Shown here: positions 48,083 through 58,468 of the stretch, in pieces
Numbering within the stretch: the first letter of the stretch is position 1
Layout: each line of letters starts with the position of its first letter
Origin: Janthinobacterium agaricidamnosum
GTDB taxonomy: Bacteria; Pseudomonadota; Gammaproteobacteria; Burkholderiales; Burkholderiaceae_D
DNA length: 64,000 nucleotides
Assembly: GCF_003667705.1 (NCBI RefSeq)
Contig: NZ_CP033019.1
Coordinates: forward strand, 5,704,001 to 5,768,000
Direction: 5' to 3'
The notes under the pieces: generated by a model
Told to the model about the DNA's origin: nothing
The model's input: the letters and a program-made list of their open reading frames with translations, nothing else
Databases searched by the model: none
Position numbers and translations under genes: made by a program

Positions 48083-48481
48083 ATGCATATGCCCATCCAG
48101 TTCGACACCCTCGATTACGCCAAACGCCTCGCCTCGGCAGGGGTGCCCACGCAGCAGGCGGAAGCCCATGCCACGGCCCTGGGCGAGGTACTGGGCTCGG
48201 CCGTCGTCGTGCATGGCGAACTGGCGCTGGAGCGCAATCTGCTGGGGGAAATCAAGCTGGTGTCGCAGAACGTCGATACCAAAGTGGGCGCCCTGGAGAT
48301 GAAGATCGATGCGCTGGAGCTCAGGCTCGACACCAAAATTGACGCCCTGGAGCAAAAATTCGACGCCCGCCTGGAACGCCTGGACTTGCGCCATGGCGCC
48401 GACATGAAACACGTCTACTGGATGATGAGCACCTTGATCCTGCTCAACCTGGGCATCCTCAGCAAACTGATGCTGCAGTAA
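48083..48481 (+). CDS. Coiled-coil, C-terminally anchored membrane protein (DUF1640-like)
   Basis: A 132-residue protein. Residues 1-40 (FDTLDYAKRLASAGVPTQQAEAHATALGE) match the DUF1640/CCDC90-type start. Residues 62-103 are regular heptads repeating KIDALE/TKIDALEQKFDARLE, and a single helix at 112-129 anchors the C-terminus. Relatives of this family are often found beside mobile or membrane genes and have no established bacterial function. A second ATG two codons on (48089) is an alternative start. Confidence 0.72.
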   Translation: MHMPIQFDTLDYAKRLASAGVPTQQAEAHATALGEVLGSAVVVHGELALERNLLGEIKLVSQNVDTKVGALEMKIDALELRLDTKIDALEQKFDARLERLDLRHGADMKHVYWMMSTLILLNLGILSKLMLQ

Positions 48482-48508
48482 GCGCGCACTCACTTTCCTG
48501 GCAACAAA

Positions 48509-48544
48509 AAAGCCGCTGCTCCCGGGGGAGGTCAGCGGCTTTTG
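48509..48544. terminator. Bidirectional terminator between the coiled-coil gene and tatC
   Basis: Arms AAGCCGCTG and CAGCGGCTT with flanking A- and T-runs form a hairpin that can serve both converging transcripts. Confidence 0.8.
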
Positions 48545-48565
48545 ATTGCGAGTATAGTAAAGCGT

Positions 48566-49321
48566 CTAGGACGCCTCTTCCGGCGCCTGGGTAGCCTTGA
48601 CGAAGATGGGCGCCACCAGCAGGCCCAGCTCGAACAACAGGCACATCGGGATGGCCAGCGAGAACTGGCTGACCACGTCCGGCGGCGTGACGATGGCGGC
48701 AATGACGAAGGCGCCGACGATGATGTAGGGGCGCACTTCCTTGAGTTTCGCGATGGAAACCAGCCCCATGCGCACGAGGATCACTACCACCACGGGCACT
48801 TCGAACGTGGCGCCAAAGGCCAGGCACATCGACATGACGAAATCGAGGTAGTTTTCGATATCCGGCGTCACCGCGATCGACGACGGCGAAAAGTCGCTGA
48901 TGAAGTGAAACACGCGGCCAAACACAAAGAAATAGCAGAAGGCCACGCCGGCCATGAACAGCAGCGACGAGGAGATGACCAGCGGCGCGATCAAACGCTT
49001 TTCATGCGTGTACAGGCCGGGGGCGATAAACGCCCACATCTGGTACAGCACCCAGGGCAAGGCGACGATAAAGGCGATCACCAGCGTCACTTTCATCGGC
49101 ACGAGGAAGGGCGAGATGACGCCGGTGGCGATCATTTTCGAGCCGGCCGGCAGCGAGGCGATCATCGGCGCGGCAATGAAATCGTAGATATGCGAAGGGC
49201 CGGGCCAGTAAAACAGCACGGCGCAGACGACGGCGATGCCGATCGACGCCTTGACCAGGCGGTTACGCAGCTCGACCAGATGCGAGATAAAGGTTTCTTC
49301 CACCGGAGATTTGCTACTCAT
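48566..49321 (-). CDS. tatC: Sec-independent protein translocase TatC
   Basis: A 251-residue inner-membrane protein with six helices that binds twin-arginine signal peptides. The N-terminal ETFISHLVELRNRL contains the conserved ELR motif, with LPWVLYQMWAFIAPGLY and EKR after the second helix. Its ATG overlaps the tatB stop by four bases. It ends the long his-hit-tat gene train. Confidence 0.96.
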   Translation of the reverse strand: MSSKSPVEETFISHLVELRNRLVKASIGIAVVCAVLFYWPGPSHIYDFIAAPMIASLPAGSKMIATGVISPFLVPMKVTLVIAFIVALPWVLYQMWAFIAPGLYTHEKRLIAPLVISSSLLFMAGVAFCYFFVFGRVFHFISDFSPSSIAVTPDIENYLDFVMSMCLAFGATFEVPVVVVILVRMGLVSIAKLKEVRPYIIVGAFVIAAIVTPPDVVSQFSLAIPMCLLFELGLLVAPIFVKATQAPEEAS

Positions 49322-49851
49322 GAGTAAAAGGAGGAGGAACTGGCACGCGGACGGAAACGCGCCACGCGGGCGGCCGCCGACTGCACGTGCAGCTTGCCGC
49401 CATGGCGCTGCTTGTACCAGCCAGGGATGGCGGAATTGCGCACCAGTTTCTTGCGGCGAAATTCGCGCGCCTTGCGGGCCAGGTCATCGTTGGTGGCGCG
49501 CAGCATGGCTTCATGGGCGTCGTGATGCCCCTCATATGCACTGGAATCGCCGCGCCACGCGTTTTCCACCTCGGCCAGGTTGCCGGAGATCGAGTTTTCC
49601 ACGCCATGCATGGATTTCTCCACGCTTTGCTTGACGGAATGGGCCGCTTCCCGCACTTCCTTCTGCAGGTTTTTCAGCTCTTCCATTTCAATTTCGCGCG
49701 AGACTTCGGATTTCACCTGGTTCAGGTAGCGTTGCGCGCGGCCATACAGGGTGCCGGCCATGCGCGCCACTCTCGGCAACTTTTCAGGGCCGATGACTAT
49801 CAACGCAACCACGCCGATGATGGCGATTTTAGAGAGACCGAGATCGATCAT
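49318..49851 (-). CDS. tatB: Sec-independent protein translocase TatB
   Basis: A 177-residue protein with the short N-terminal membrane helix MIDLGLSKIAIIGVVALIVIGPEKLP, hinge at GPEKLP, an amphipathic helix (VARMAGTLYGRAQRY) and a long charged C-terminus. This is the TatB pattern, longer than TatA. It lies between tatA and tatC. Confidence 0.94.
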   Translation of the reverse strand: MIDLGLSKIAIIGVVALIVIGPEKLPRVARMAGTLYGRAQRYLNQVKSEVSREIEMEELKNLQKEVREAAHSVKQSVEKSMHGVENSISGNLAEVENAWRGDSSAYEGHHDAHEAMLRATNDDLARKAREFRRKKLVRNSAIPGWYKQRHGGKLHVQSAAARVARFRPRASSSSFYS

Positions 49852-49898
49852 AAGCGGACAAGGCTGTTACCGGACGAGGCAAGCGCCCCGCCACGCTA

Positions 49899-50135
49899 TC
49901 AGGACTTGCTTTTCTCTTTCGTTTCGACGTCGATGGTGCTTTTGTCGGCCACTTGCGATGGCGCAGCAGGAGGGGTATTGGCTGCCGGCGCGTCATCGTC
50001 GCCCTTGACGCCATCCTTGAAGCCTTTGACGGCCTTGCCGATATCACCGCCGATATTGCCCAGTTTCTTGGTGCCGAAGACCAGCATCACGATAACCAGA
50101 ACGATCACCCAGTGCCAAATACTCAATGAACCCAT
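49899..50135 (-). CDS. tatA: Sec-independent protein translocase TatA
   Basis: A 78-residue protein: [21 protein letters not shown] forms the membrane helix, [14 protein letters not shown] the hinge and amphipathic helix, followed by an acidic tail with a final KEKSKS. TatA oligomers form the Tat pore. The ATG at 50135 follows AAGGAGAATGTG; a longer frame upstream lacks family support. Confidence 0.95.
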   Translation of the reverse strand: MGSLSIWHWVIVLVIVMLVFGTKKLGNIGGDIGKAVKGFKDGVKGDDDAPAANTPPAAPSQVADKSTIDVETKEKSKS

Positions 50136-50215
50136 CACATTCTCCTTGCGGGACGGTGCCCGAATAGCGTCAACCAATGCCGGTAGTATACACGCGAACC
50201 CGGCGCACGGCGAAA

Positions 50216-50587
50216 TCAGTGCTGGCCGCGCCAGGGACGGGGACCGCCGTACACATGCATGTGCAGGTGATACACCTCTTGCCCACCGTTCGGGCCGCTG
50301 TTGATCATGGTCTTGAAGCCGCCGGCAGGCGTGCCATCGGCGTCATAGCTGACGGCGCAGCCAAATTCGGCGGCGAGTTTCGGCGCCAGGCGCAGCAGCT
50401 TACCCAGTATTTCCGTATGGCTGTCGTCGCAATCGGACAGGGTCGCCACGTGGCGCTTCGGGATCAACAGCAGATGCACGGGAGCGGCCGGGTTGATGTC
50501 CTTGAAGGCCAGCAAGTCGTCATCCTCATACACTATGCTCGAAGGAATTTGTTTTGCAGCAATCTTGCAGAAAATACAGTTATCCAC
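50216..50587 (-). CDS. HIT-family nucleotide hydrolase (HinT-like)
   Basis: A 123-residue histidine-triad protein, likely hydrolysing purine phosphoramidates such as AMP-lysine. The start [10 protein letters not shown] with the two cysteines, [27 protein letters not shown] and the catalytic HLHMHVYGG are all present. It lies between hisE and tatA, its common place in Burkholderiales. Confidence 0.93.
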   Translation of the reverse strand: MDNCIFCKIAAKQIPSSIVYEDDDLLAFKDINPAAPVHLLLIPKRHVATLSDCDDSHTEILGKLLRLAPKLAAEFGCAVSYDADGTPAGGFKTMINSGPNGGQEVYHLHMHVYGGPRPWRGQH

Positions 50588-50602
50588 GCACGCTCCAGTA
50601 GG

Positions 50603-50974
50603 TCAGTGTTTGTCTGTTTCGCCAGCGTCGCGCAGCTCGTCCTTGCGCGCCGCCTTTTCCTCGAGGCCGGACAGGCCTTCGCGGCGCGCCAGCTCGTCGA
50701 GCACCTGCTGCGGCGTCAGGTCGAACTGCGCCAGCATCACCAGCGAGTGAAACCACAGGTCGGCGCATTCGTACAAGACCTTGGACGGGTCGTTGTCGCG
50801 GCGCGCATCCTTGGCGGCCATCACCGTTTCCGTCGCTTCCTCGCCGATTTTTTTCAAAATGGCATCATCGCCCTTGGCAAACAGGCGCGCGACATACGAG
50901 GTGGCGGGGTCGCCGCCATTGGCCAGCTTGCGCGATTCGATCACGGCGGCCAGGCGTTTTAACGTTTCACTCAT
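50603..50974 (-). CDS. hisE: Phosphoribosyl-ATP pyrophosphatase
   Basis: A 123-residue MazG-type pyrophosphatase for step two of histidine synthesis: [47 protein letters not shown] and [13 protein letters not shown] carry the acidic metal sites. Its start overlaps the hisI stop by four bases; here hisI and hisE are separate genes, unlike the fused enterobacterial enzyme. Confidence 0.95.
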   Translation of the reverse strand: MSETLKRLAAVIESRKLANGGDPATSYVARLFAKGDDAILKKIGEEATETVMAAKDARRDNDPSKVLYECADLWFHSLVMLAQFDLTPQQVLDELARREGLSGLEEKAARKDELRDAGETDKH

Positions 50975-51408
50975 TTGCTCTTGCTTTCCGCATAAATCGT
51001 CTCAGGGTCTTTCAGGACGGGGTCGGTGATCTGCCATTCGCCCGTTTTCTCGTCGCCTTCGAACTTCTGGAAGAAGCACGAATGGCGACCCGTATGGCAG
51101 GCGATGCCGCCGGCTTGCTCGATTTTCAGCAAGACCACGTCTTCGTCGCAATCGAGGCGGATTTCCAGCACCTTTTGCGTGTGACCCGATTCTTCGCCCT
51201 TGTGCCACAGTTTCTTGCGCGAACGGCTCCAGTATACGGCTTCGCCCAGCTCCACCGTGCGCGCCAGCGCGTCGCGGTTCATCCAGGCGAACATCAGCAC
51301 GTCATTGCTGCCCGCTTCCTGCGCGATCACGGGCACCAGCCCGTGCTCGTCCCATTTGACCTTTTTCAGCCACTTGGCATTGCTTGCTACGATGGTTCCG
51401 TTCTGCAT
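50971..51408 (-). CDS. hisI: Phosphoribosyl-AMP cyclohydrolase
   Basis: A 145-residue zinc/magnesium enzyme opening the adenine ring of PR-AMP. Landmarks are [50 protein letters not shown] and [10 protein letters not shown] with metal-binding cysteines and aspartates. It follows hisF by 26 bases. Confidence 0.96.
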   Translation of the reverse strand: MQNGTIVASNAKWLKKVKWDEHGLVPVIAQEAGSNDVLMFAWMNRDALARTVELGEAVYWSRSRKKLWHKGEESGHTQKVLEIRLDCDEDVVLLKIEQAGGIACHTGRHSCFFQKFEGDEKTGEWQITDPVLKDPETIYAESKSK

Positions 51409-51434
51409 GTTCTTCTATCCTGCTTGTATGTACT

Positions 51435-52196
51435 TTACGCCAGGCGCATGGGAATGCCCTGCTGCGCCATGAACTGCTTGGCTTCCTGCACCGTGTGCTG
51501 GCCATAGTGGAAGATGCTGGCGGCCAGCACGGCGTCCGCCCGGCCCACCTTGATGCCGTCGACCAGGTCTTGCAAGCCGCCCACGCCGCCCGAGGCGATC
51601 ACGGGAATGCTGACGGCGTCGGACACGCCGCGCGTCAGGCCCAGGTCGAAGCCCACCTTGGTGCCGTCGCGGTCCATGCTGGTGAGCAAGATTTCACCGG
51701 CGCCCAGGCTTTCCATTTTACGCGCCCATTCGAACGCGTCCAGGCCCGTGGCCGTGCGTCCGCCATGGGTAAACACTTCCCACTTGCCGGGCGACACCTG
51801 CTTGGCGTCGATGGCGACGACGATGCATTGCGAACCGTGCTTTTGCGATGCCTCAAACACGAGCTGGGGGTTCGTCACGGCCGAGGTGTTGATGCTGACC
51901 TTGTCGGCGCCCGCATTGAGCAGCCGGCGTACGTCTTCCACCACGCGCACGCCGCCGCCCACGGTCAGCGGAATGAACACTTGCGACGCCACCGCTTCGA
52001 TGATGTCGAAGATCAGGCCGCGGTTGTCGCTCGAAGCGGTAATGTCGAGGAAAGTGATCTCGTCGGCGCCCTGCTCGTCATAGCGGCGGGCGATTTCCAC
52101 GGGATCGCCCGCGTCGCGCAATTCCGTGAAGTTGACGCCTTTGACGACGCGGCCATTGGTCACGTCGAGGCAGGGGATGATACGTTTTGCAAGCAT
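51435..52196 (-). CDS. hisF: Imidazole glycerol phosphate synthase, cyclase subunit
   Basis: A 253-residue TIM barrel that forms IGP and AICAR with ammonia from HisH. Catalytic D11 in IPCLDV and the aspartate in VVAIDAKQ are present, together with [23 protein letters not shown] and VIASGGVG phosphate sites. The start at 52196 (MLAKRIIPC) gives the usual N-terminus; an upstream in-frame start adds 11 unsupported residues. Confidence 0.96.
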   Translation of the reverse strand: MLAKRIIPCLDVTNGRVVKGVNFTELRDAGDPVEIARRYDEQGADEITFLDITASSDNRGLIFDIIEAVASQVFIPLTVGGGVRVVEDVRRLLNAGADKVSINTSAVTNPQLVFEASQKHGSQCIVVAIDAKQVSPGKWEVFTHGGRTATGLDAFEWARKMESLGAGEILLTSMDRDGTKVGFDLGLTRGVSDAVSIPVIASGGVGGLQDLVDGIKVGRADAVLAASIFHYGQHTVQEAKQFMAQQGIPMRLA

Positions 52197-52256
52197 GATG
52201 GTATCCAGATTGTCGCCAGGCCAGGACACGCGCAGGCGTACCCCGGCCGGGCAGGC

Positions 52257-53030
52257 TTAAACGGCGGCGTCGGTCAGTTCGTCGGCGCGTTCCTGCGCCT
52301 GCGCCAGATCGATCGTGCCTTCATAGATGGAACGGCCGCAGATCACGCCTTCGATGCCTTCGGCCTGGACCGCGCACAGCGCTTCCACGTCGCCGATGTT
52401 GTGCAGGCCGCCCGAGGCGATGACGGGGATCTTGACGGCTTGCGCCAGCTTGACGGTGGCTTCGATATTGATGCCGCCCATCATGCCGTCGCGGCCGATG
52501 TCCGTGTAGATGATCGATTCGACGCCGTAGGCTTCGAATTTTTTCGCCAGGTCGATCACTTCGTGGCCCGACATCTTGCTCCAGCCATCGGTTGCCACTT
52601 TGCCATCCTTGGCATCGAGGCCGACGATGATGTGGCCCGGGAAGGCGCCGCAGGCGTCGTGCAGGAAGCCGGGGCTTTTCACGGCCGCCGTGCCGATGAT
52701 GATGTAGGTGATGCCGGCGTCGAGGTAGCGCTCGATGGTGTCGAGGTCGCGGATGCCGCCGCCCAGCTGCACGGGGATTTCCTCGATGTCGTTTTCCACG
52801 GCGAAATCCTGCACGGCTTTCAGGATGGCTTTCACGGCGCCTTCGTTCTTCGGCTTGCCGGCAAAGGCGCCGTTCAGGTCGACCAGGTGCAGCCGGCGCG
52901 CGCCCTGCATCAGCCAATGGCGGGCCATTTCGGCCGGGTCTTCGGAAAATACGGTGGCAAGTTCCATATCGCCTTGTTTCAGGCGTACGCAGTGACCGTC
53001 TTTCAGGTCGATGGCAGGAATAAGCAGCAT
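52257..53030 (-). CDS. hisA: ProFAR isomerase
   Basis: A 257-residue TIM barrel that isomerises the ProFAR aminoaldose. D8 in [11 protein letters not shown] is the general base, and the second aspartate lies in [21 protein letters not shown] and IASGGLHN bind the phosphates. The gene stands between hisH and hisF. Confidence 0.96.
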   Translation of the reverse strand: MLLIPAIDLKDGHCVRLKQGDMELATVFSEDPAEMARHWLMQGARRLHLVDLNGAFAGKPKNEGAVKAILKAVQDFAVENDIEEIPVQLGGGIRDLDTIERYLDAGITYIIIGTAAVKSPGFLHDACGAFPGHIIVGLDAKDGKVATDGWSKMSGHEVIDLAKKFEAYGVESIIYTDIGRDGMMGGINIEATVKLAQAVKIPVIASGGLHNIGDVEALCAVQAEGIEGVICGRSIYEGTIDLAQAQERADELTDAAV

Positions 53031-53085
53031 GGTCAGTGTGGTTTAAAAGTGAGTGAGAGGCGGAAAAAAAGCCGGAGAGCCAACG

Positions 53086-53724
53086 TTAAGGTTGCCAGTG
53101 AACGAAGTTCTTGTACAGCTGCAAGCCAGCGGCAGCACTTTTTTCAGGGTGGAACTGTGTCGCGAAAATATTATCACGGGCGACGGCGCAGGCGAACGGC
53201 GCACCATAGACAGTCTCGCCCACCGTGTGCGCCGCCTCTTGAGGTTGAGCAAAATAGCTGTGCACAAAGTAAAAATACGCGTTGTCGGCGATGCCATCCC
53301 ACATGACATGGGACGCCGTTTGCCGCACTTGGTTCCAGCCCATTTGCGGCACCTTGAAGCGCGAGCCGTCTTCCTGCACCTGGCCGTCGAGCTGGAAACG
53401 CACGACTTTGCCTGGCAGCAAGCCCAAACCGGCCGCGTCGCCCTCTTCGCTGCCGTCGAACAGCATTTGCTCGCCGATGCACACGCCCAGCACGGGCTTG
53501 CTGTCGGCGGCGCGCAGCAGCGCCTCCAATACGCCCGATTCGCGCAGGCTGCGCATGCAGTCGGGCATGGCGCCCTGGCCCGGCAGGACGATGCGGTCGG
53601 CGCTGTCGATGTCGGCAGCGACACCGGAAATGCGCACGTCGGCTTCTGGCGCCACGGCACGCAAGGCTTGCGCTACCGAGCGCAAATTGCCCATGCCGTA
53701 ATCCACCACCACAATTTTATTCAT
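53086..53724 (-). CDS. hisH: Imidazole glycerol phosphate synthase, glutaminase subunit
   Basis: A 212-residue class I glutamine amidotransferase. The nucleophile is C82 in [10 protein letters not shown], and the His-Glu pair is in ATQFHPEKS near residues 197-199. [14 protein letters not shown] is the family start. It supplies ammonia to HisF. Confidence 0.96.
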   Translation of the reverse strand: MNKIVVVDYGMGNLRSVAQALRAVAPEADVRISGVAADIDSADRIVLPGQGAMPDCMRSLRESGVLEALLRAADSKPVLGVCIGEQMLFDGSEEGDAAGLGLLPGKVVRFQLDGQVQEDGSRFKVPQMGWNQVRQTASHVMWDGIADNAYFYFVHSYFAQPQEAAHTVGETVYGAPFACAVARDNIFATQFHPEKSAAAGLQLYKNFVHWQP

Positions 53725-53762
53725 GTTTGATCCCGGAATCTACAATATAGCGAGAGCGGCGC

Positions 53763-54353
53763 TCACAGGCTGCCCTTGGTCGATGGAATGATGCCGGCCG
53801 CGCGCTCGTCGAGCTCGGCAGCCATGCGCAGCGCGCGGCCAAAGGCCTTGAACACGGTTTCGCACTGATGGTGGGCATTCGTGCCGCGCAAGTTGTCGAT
53901 ATGCAAGGTCACGCCCGCGTGGTTGACGAAGCCGCGGAAAAATTCCAGCGTCAGGTCGACGTCGAAGCCGGCGATCATGGCGCGCGTAAACGGGATGTGG
54001 TATTCGATGCCAGGGCGGCCCGAGAAATCGAGCACCACGCGCGACAGCGCCTCGTCCAGCGGCACGTAGGCGTGGCCATAGCGGCGGATGCCCTTCTTGT
54101 CGCCGATGGCCTTGGCCACGGCCATGCCCAGCGTGATGCCCACGTCTTCCACCGTATGGTGGTTGTCGATATGCACGTCGCCCGTCGCTTCGATATCGAG
54201 GTCGATCAAGCCATGGCGGGCGATCTGGTCCAGCATGTGGTCGAGGAAGGGCACGCCGGTATTGAGCTTTTGCTGGCCCGTGCCGTCCAGGTTGAGGGCG
54301 ACGCGAACTTGCGTCTCATTGGTGTTGCGCGTGATTTCTGCGGTGCGGTTCAT
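53763..54353 (-). CDS. hisB: Imidazoleglycerol-phosphate dehydratase
   Basis: A 196-residue monofunctional dehydratase (no phosphatase domain). The two manganese motifs are present as [12 protein letters not shown] / [11 protein letters not shown] and later [10 protein letters not shown] / [17 protein letters not shown]. The start at 54353 ([14 protein letters not shown]) is chosen for family length; the frame runs further upstream into hisC. Confidence 0.96.
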   Translation of the reverse strand: MNRTAEITRNTNETQVRVALNLDGTGQQKLNTGVPFLDHMLDQIARHGLIDLDIEATGDVHIDNHHTVEDVGITLGMAVAKAIGDKKGIRRYGHAYVPLDEALSRVVLDFSGRPGIEYHIPFTRAMIAGFDVDLTLEFFRGFVNHAGVTLHIDNLRGTNAHHQCETVFKAFGRALRMAAELDERAAGIIPSTKGSL

Positions 54354-54372
54354 GGGAGGCTCTGGCGGTAGG

Positions 54373-55467
54373 CTAAACGAGGGATGCCTTGAAGGCATCG
54401 TAAAAAAGGGAATTTTCTTCCGGGGTGCTGACGCTGATGCGCAGGCAATTGGCCAGCGCAGCATGCATTTTACTCATATTTTTAATTAAAACCCTGCGGG
54501 CAAGCAGTTTTGCGCAAACATCGTCGGAATCCGCCACACGAATCAGAAGAAAATTTGCCTTCGAGGGAAATACCGTCACGCCGGGCAGCTCCGCCAGGCG
54601 CCGTGCCAGGTCGTCGCGCGCGCTGTTGAGCAGGGCCGCCTGCGCGTTGAGCACGTCGAGGTGCTCGAGCGCGAATTCGGCCGCCGCCTGCGTCAGCACA
54701 TTCACATTGTACGGCGGACGCACTTTCTCGAACTGCGCCAGCAAGGCCGGCGCGGCCGACATGTAGCCGAGGCGGATGCCGGCCAGGCCCAGTTTCGACA
54801 CGGTGCGCATCACCACCAGGTTTTCATATTCGGGCAGGCGGCCCATGAAGCTGCGCTGCGCGAACGGCTCATAGGCTTCGTCGACGACGGCGATGCCCGT
54901 GTCGCCCAGGGCGGCCAGGATGCGTTCGATATCGGCAGCGGCGAACAGGTTGCCCGTCGGGTTGTTCGGATAGGCGAGGAAGACCAGCGCCGGGCGGTGC
55001 GCTTCGATGGCCGCCAGCATGGCCGGCATGTCCAGGCTGAAGTCGGCCTGCAGCGGTACGCCGACGAAATCCATGCCGGCAAACTGCGCCGAACGGGCAT
55101 ACATGACGAAGGCCGGCACGGGCGCCAGCAGCACGGCGCGCTGGCCCGGCGCCTGGCGGGCGCAGGCCATGGCCAGGATGGAAATCAGTTCATCGGAGCC
55201 GTTGCCCAGCATGACGTCGTAACCGGCGGGCACGCCCAGTTTGGCGCAGATGGCCGCCTGCAGGCTGGCGTACGACGGCGGATAGCGGTTCAGCGCCACG
55301 CCGGCCAGGCGCGCGCCCAGTTCCTCGCGCAGATGCTGCGGCAGCGGATACGGGTTTTCCATCGCATCGAGCTTGATGTAACCGCTGGCATCGGCTACCT
55401 GGTAGCTCTTGACGGCCCGCACATCGGCGCGCACGGTGTTGCTGATTAACTGATCGAGGAAAGACAT
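54373..55467 (-). CDS. hisC: Histidinol-phosphate aminotransferase
   Basis: A 364-residue class I/II PLP aminotransferase. [12 protein letters not shown] opens it, [12 protein letters not shown] and [13 protein letters not shown] follow, and the Schiff-base lysine sits in [16 protein letters not shown]. It lies between the DNA methyltransferase and hisB. Confidence 0.95.
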   Translation of the reverse strand: MSFLDQLISNTVRADVRAVKSYQVADASGYIKLDAMENPYPLPQHLREELGARLAGVALNRYPPSYASLQAAICAKLGVPAGYDVMLGNGSDELISILAMACARQAPGQRAVLLAPVPAFVMYARSAQFAGMDFVGVPLQADFSLDMPAMLAAIEAHRPALVFLAYPNNPTGNLFAAADIERILAALGDTGIAVVDEAYEPFAQRSFMGRLPEYENLVVMRTVSKLGLAGIRLGYMSAAPALLAQFEKVRPPYNVNVLTQAAAEFALEHLDVLNAQAALLNSARDDLARRLAELPGVTVFPSKANFLLIRVADSDDVCAKLLARRVLIKNMSKMHAALANCLRISVSTPEENSLFYDAFKASLV

Positions 55468-55500
55468 GCTGCAAACACTCCTGATGAAATGAAATGGAGA

Positions 55501-56439
55501 CTAAATGACGACGTCTTCCGGCACGCTAGCGCTGCGCGCCTTGCGGGCCGGCGCTTTTTTCACGGCGGGCGGCTTTTTCACGGCAGCCGTTTTTCTGACC
55601 GCCGCCGGCTTTTTCGCCGCCTTGGCGGGCTTGGCCGCGGGCGATGTGGCCGGTTCGGCCAGCTCCTGCGCGAGGGCCGCCAATCGCTGTTCGATGATGG
55701 CGCAGTAGTCGGGATTGAGTTCAAAACCGACGAAATCGCGCCCGCAGCGTTTCGCCGCCAGCGCCGTGGTGCCGCTGCCCATGAACAGGTCGAGCACCAC
55801 GCCGCCGGGCGGGCACGACGCCTTGACCATGCGCTCGATGATTTCGAGCGGCTTTTGCGTCGGGTGGTCGGCCCGTTCCGGGTGTTCCTTGTGCAGGCGC
55901 GACACGCTCCACAAGTCTTTCGGGTTGTAGCCCACTTCCAGCCATTTGGCGCCGATGAAGATCGAGCGCGAACGGGCTTTCTTGGTGGCCGCGTCGTAGG
56001 CGATGCGCACCGCGTCAAGGTCGAAGTAGTAATCCTTGCGCTTGACGAAGAAGCCGATGGTGTCGTGCACCGATGAAAAGCTGCGCACGCTGCCGCCCAT
56101 GGACGGCACGCGGCGGTCCCAGATGATTTCATTCATCATCGCCATGCGCTGTTTCAGCATGACGAAGATTTCCGGCGAATAGCGCCAGGTGAGAAAGATA
56201 TACAGGCTGCCGTTGGCTTTGAGCTTGGGCAGCGCCGCATCGATCCACTGTTCCGTCCAGCGCAGGTAGTCGGCCACCGACTGCTGGTCCGAGGTATTGC
56301 CGTAATCCTTGCCCAGGTTGTACGGCGGATCCGTCAGGATCAGGTCCACCGAGCCATCGGGAATGCGCGCCAGCCCCGCCAGCGCATCTTCGCAATAGAC
56401 CCGGTTGACCCAGTCCGGCCGCTCCGCCATATTCGTCAT
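55501..56439 (-). CDS. Solitary beta-class DNA adenine-type methyltransferase in the his operon
   Basis: A 312-residue DNA methyltransferase. Motif IV DPPYNLG is at 37-43, TQKP at 194-197 and motif [11 protein letters not shown] at 216-225. The order IV then I defines the beta class (CcrM/HinfI type), and DPPY points to N6-adenine (or N4-cytosine). No restriction gene is adjacent. Residues 260-303 form a lysine/alanine/proline tail like histone H1, which may bind DNA non-specifically. The ATG overlaps the hisD stop by four bases and hisC follows after 33 bases, so it is transcribed with the his genes. Recognition sequence unknown. Confidence 0.92.
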   Translation of the reverse strand: MTNMAERPDWVNRVYCEDALAGLARIPDGSVDLILTDPPYNLGKDYGNTSDQQSVADYLRWTEQWIDAALPKLKANGSLYIFLTWRYSPEIFVMLKQRMAMMNEIIWDRRVPSMGGSVRSFSSVHDTIGFFVKRKDYYFDLDAVRIAYDAATKKARSRSIFIGAKWLEVGYNPKDLWSVSRLHKEHPERADHPTQKPLEIIERMVKASCPPGGVVLDLFMGSGTTALAAKRCGRDFVGFELNPDYCAIIEQRLAALAQELAEPATSPAAKPAKAAKKPAAVRKTAAVKKPPAVKKAPARKARSASVPEDVVI

Positions 56440-57761
56440 GGCTGCGGCTTCAGACGCAGTTCGGCGCTGCGCGCGTGCGCCTGCAAGCCTTCGCCATACG
56501 CCAGGGTGGCGGCGACACGGCCCAGGGTTTGCGCGCCCGCCTCGCTGACGTGAATGATGGACGAACGCTTCTGGAAGTCATACACGCCCAGCGGCGACGA
56601 AAAGCGCGCCGTGCGCGACGTCGGCAGCACGTGATTGGGACCGCAGCAATAGTCGCCCAGCGATTCGGACGAAAAGCGCCCCAGGAACATGGCGCCCGCG
56701 TGACGGATCTGTTCGGCCCACTGCTGCGGGTTGTCCGCCGAGATTTCCAGGTGCTCGGCGGCGATGGCGTTGGCGATCTCGCACGCCTCTTGCATGCTGC
56801 GCACCTTGATCAGCGCGCCGCGGTCGGCCAGCGAAGTGCTGATGGTGGCCTGGCGCGGCATCGTCGGCAGCAGCCTGGCGATGCTCTCTTCCACTTTCGC
56901 GATGTAGGCCGCATCGGGGCACAGCAGGATCGCCTGCGCCAGTTCGTCGTGCTCGGCCTGCGAAAACAGGTCCATCGCGACCCAGTCCGGGTCCGTCGTG
57001 CCGTCGCACAGCACGAGGATTTCGGAAGGCCCCGCGATCATGTCGATGCCGACGATGCCGAACACGCGGCGCTTGGCGGCCGCCACATAGGCGTTGCCGG
57101 GGCCGACGATTTTGTCGACGGCGGCAATCGTCTGCGTGCCGTAGGCCAGCGCGCCGACGGCTTGCGCGCCGCCGATGGTGATCACGCGCGTCACGCCCGC
57201 GATCGCGGCGGCGGCCAGCACCATCTGGTTTTTCACGCCATCGGGCGTCGGCACCACCATGATGATTTCGCCCACGCCTGCCACGTGCGCGGGAATGGCG
57301 TTCATCAGCACGGACGACGGATACGCGGCCTTGCCGCCCGGGACGTAGATGCCGACCCGGTCCAGCGGCGTGATCTTTTGCCCCAGCACCGTGCCATCGG
57401 GCTCGGTGTAAGTAAAACCGCGCAATTCCTCGCGCTGGCGTTCGTGGAAGGCGCGGATGCGCTGCGCGGCGATCTGCAGCGCCTCGCGCTGGGCCGACGG
57501 CAGGCCGTTCAGGGCCGCCTGCAGTTCGGCTTGCGAAATATCGAAGGCCGCCATTTCCGCCGCGCCGCCATGCGGGATGCGGTCGAAACGGTTGGTGTAT
57601 TCCAGGACGGCGGCGTCGCCGCGCGTTTTCACGTCGGCCAGGATTTTTGCGACCGACGTTTCAATCGCTGCATCGGTGCCCGCCTCGAACGCCAGCAAGG
57701 TGTCGAGCGATTGTTGGAAACCTTCCTGGCTTGAATCGAGCTTGCGTATCTGTATCGGCAT
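56436..57761 (-). CDS. hisD: Histidinol dehydrogenase
   Basis: A 441-residue zinc enzyme for the last two steps of histidine synthesis. Landmarks are [64 protein letters not shown] with the zinc histidine, and ANHVLPT-like [13 protein letters not shown]. Length is normal. It follows hisG after 26 bases. Confidence 0.97.
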   Translation of the reverse strand: MPIQIRKLDSSQEGFQQSLDTLLAFEAGTDAAIETSVAKILADVKTRGDAAVLEYTNRFDRIPHGGAAEMAAFDISQAELQAALNGLPSAQREALQIAAQRIRAFHERQREELRGFTYTEPDGTVLGQKITPLDRVGIYVPGGKAAYPSSVLMNAIPAHVAGVGEIIMVVPTPDGVKNQMVLAAAAIAGVTRVITIGGAQAVGALAYGTQTIAAVDKIVGPGNAYVAAAKRRVFGIVGIDMIAGPSEILVLCDGTTDPDWVAMDLFSQAEHDELAQAILLCPDAAYIAKVEESIARLLPTMPRQATISTSLADRGALIKVRSMQEACEIANAIAAEHLEISADNPQQWAEQIRHAGAMFLGRFSSESLGDYCCGPNHVLPTSRTARFSSPLGVYDFQKRSSIIHVSEAGAQTLGRVAATLAYGEGLQAHARSAELRLKPQP

Positions 57762-57787
57762 AATCGGCTTTCTGCTACTGAATGTGT

Positions 57788-58456
57788 CTAGGCTTGCGAG
57801 GCGCGTTCAAACGCCTCGATAATCGGCTGCAAGCGCTCGCGCTTGAGCTTTAATGCCGCCTGGTTAACCACCAGGCGCGACGAAATTTCCATGATGTGCT
57901 CGACCTCGACGAGGTTGTTCGCCCGCAAAGTGCTGCCCGTGCTGACCAGGTCGACGATCGCGTCGGACAGGCCGACCAACGGCGCCAGCTCCATCGAGCC
58001 ATACAGCTTGATCAGGTCGACGTGCACGCCCTTGGCGGCGAAATGCTCGCGCGCCGTGTGCACGAATTTGGTGGCCACGCGCAAGCGCGCGCCCTGGTGC
58101 ACGGCCTTTTCATAGTCGAAACCGGCCTGCACCGCCACCGACATGCGGCAGGAAGCGATATTCAGGTCGATCGGCTGGTACAGGCCTTCGCCGCCGTGTT
58201 CGAGCAAGACATCCTTGCCCGCCACGCCGAAATCGGCCGCGCCGTACTGCACGTAGGTCGGCACGTCGCTGGCGCGCACGATGATGACGCGCACGTTCGG
58301 ATCGTTGGTGGCCAAAATCAGCTTGCGCGAGGTCTCGGGGTTTTCCAGCACCTTGATGCCGGCCGCTTCCAGCAGCGGCATGGTGTCTTCAAAAATGCGG
58401 CCCTTCGAGAGCGCCAGGATCAGCTGGGAGCTGTCGCCGTTGTTCGATCCGTTCAT
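57788..58456 (-). CDS. hisG: ATP phosphoribosyltransferase, short form
   Basis: A 222-residue HisG_S-type catalytic subunit: [18 protein letters not shown] at the start, [17 protein letters not shown], and [18 protein letters not shown] for PRPP binding. The C-terminal regulatory ACT-like domain of the long form is absent, so it needs HisZ, which is not encoded in this window. First his gene after murA, 12 bases downstream. Confidence 0.96.
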   Translation of the reverse strand: MNGSNNGDSSQLILALSKGRIFEDTMPLLEAAGIKVLENPETSRKLILATNDPNVRVIIVRASDVPTYVQYGAADFGVAGKDVLLEHGGEGLYQPIDLNIASCRMSVAVQAGFDYEKAVHQGARLRVATKFVHTAREHFAAKGVHVDLIKLYGSMELAPLVGLSDAIVDLVSTGSTLRANNLVEVEHIMEISSRLVVNQAALKLKRERLQPIIEAFERASQA

Positions 58457-58468
58457 GCTCGTTCCTTG

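Noticed and set aside
51384..53306. Plus-strand open frame of 640 residues across hisF, hisA and hisI
   Set aside because: It is antisense to three well-recognised his genes and has no domain of its own.
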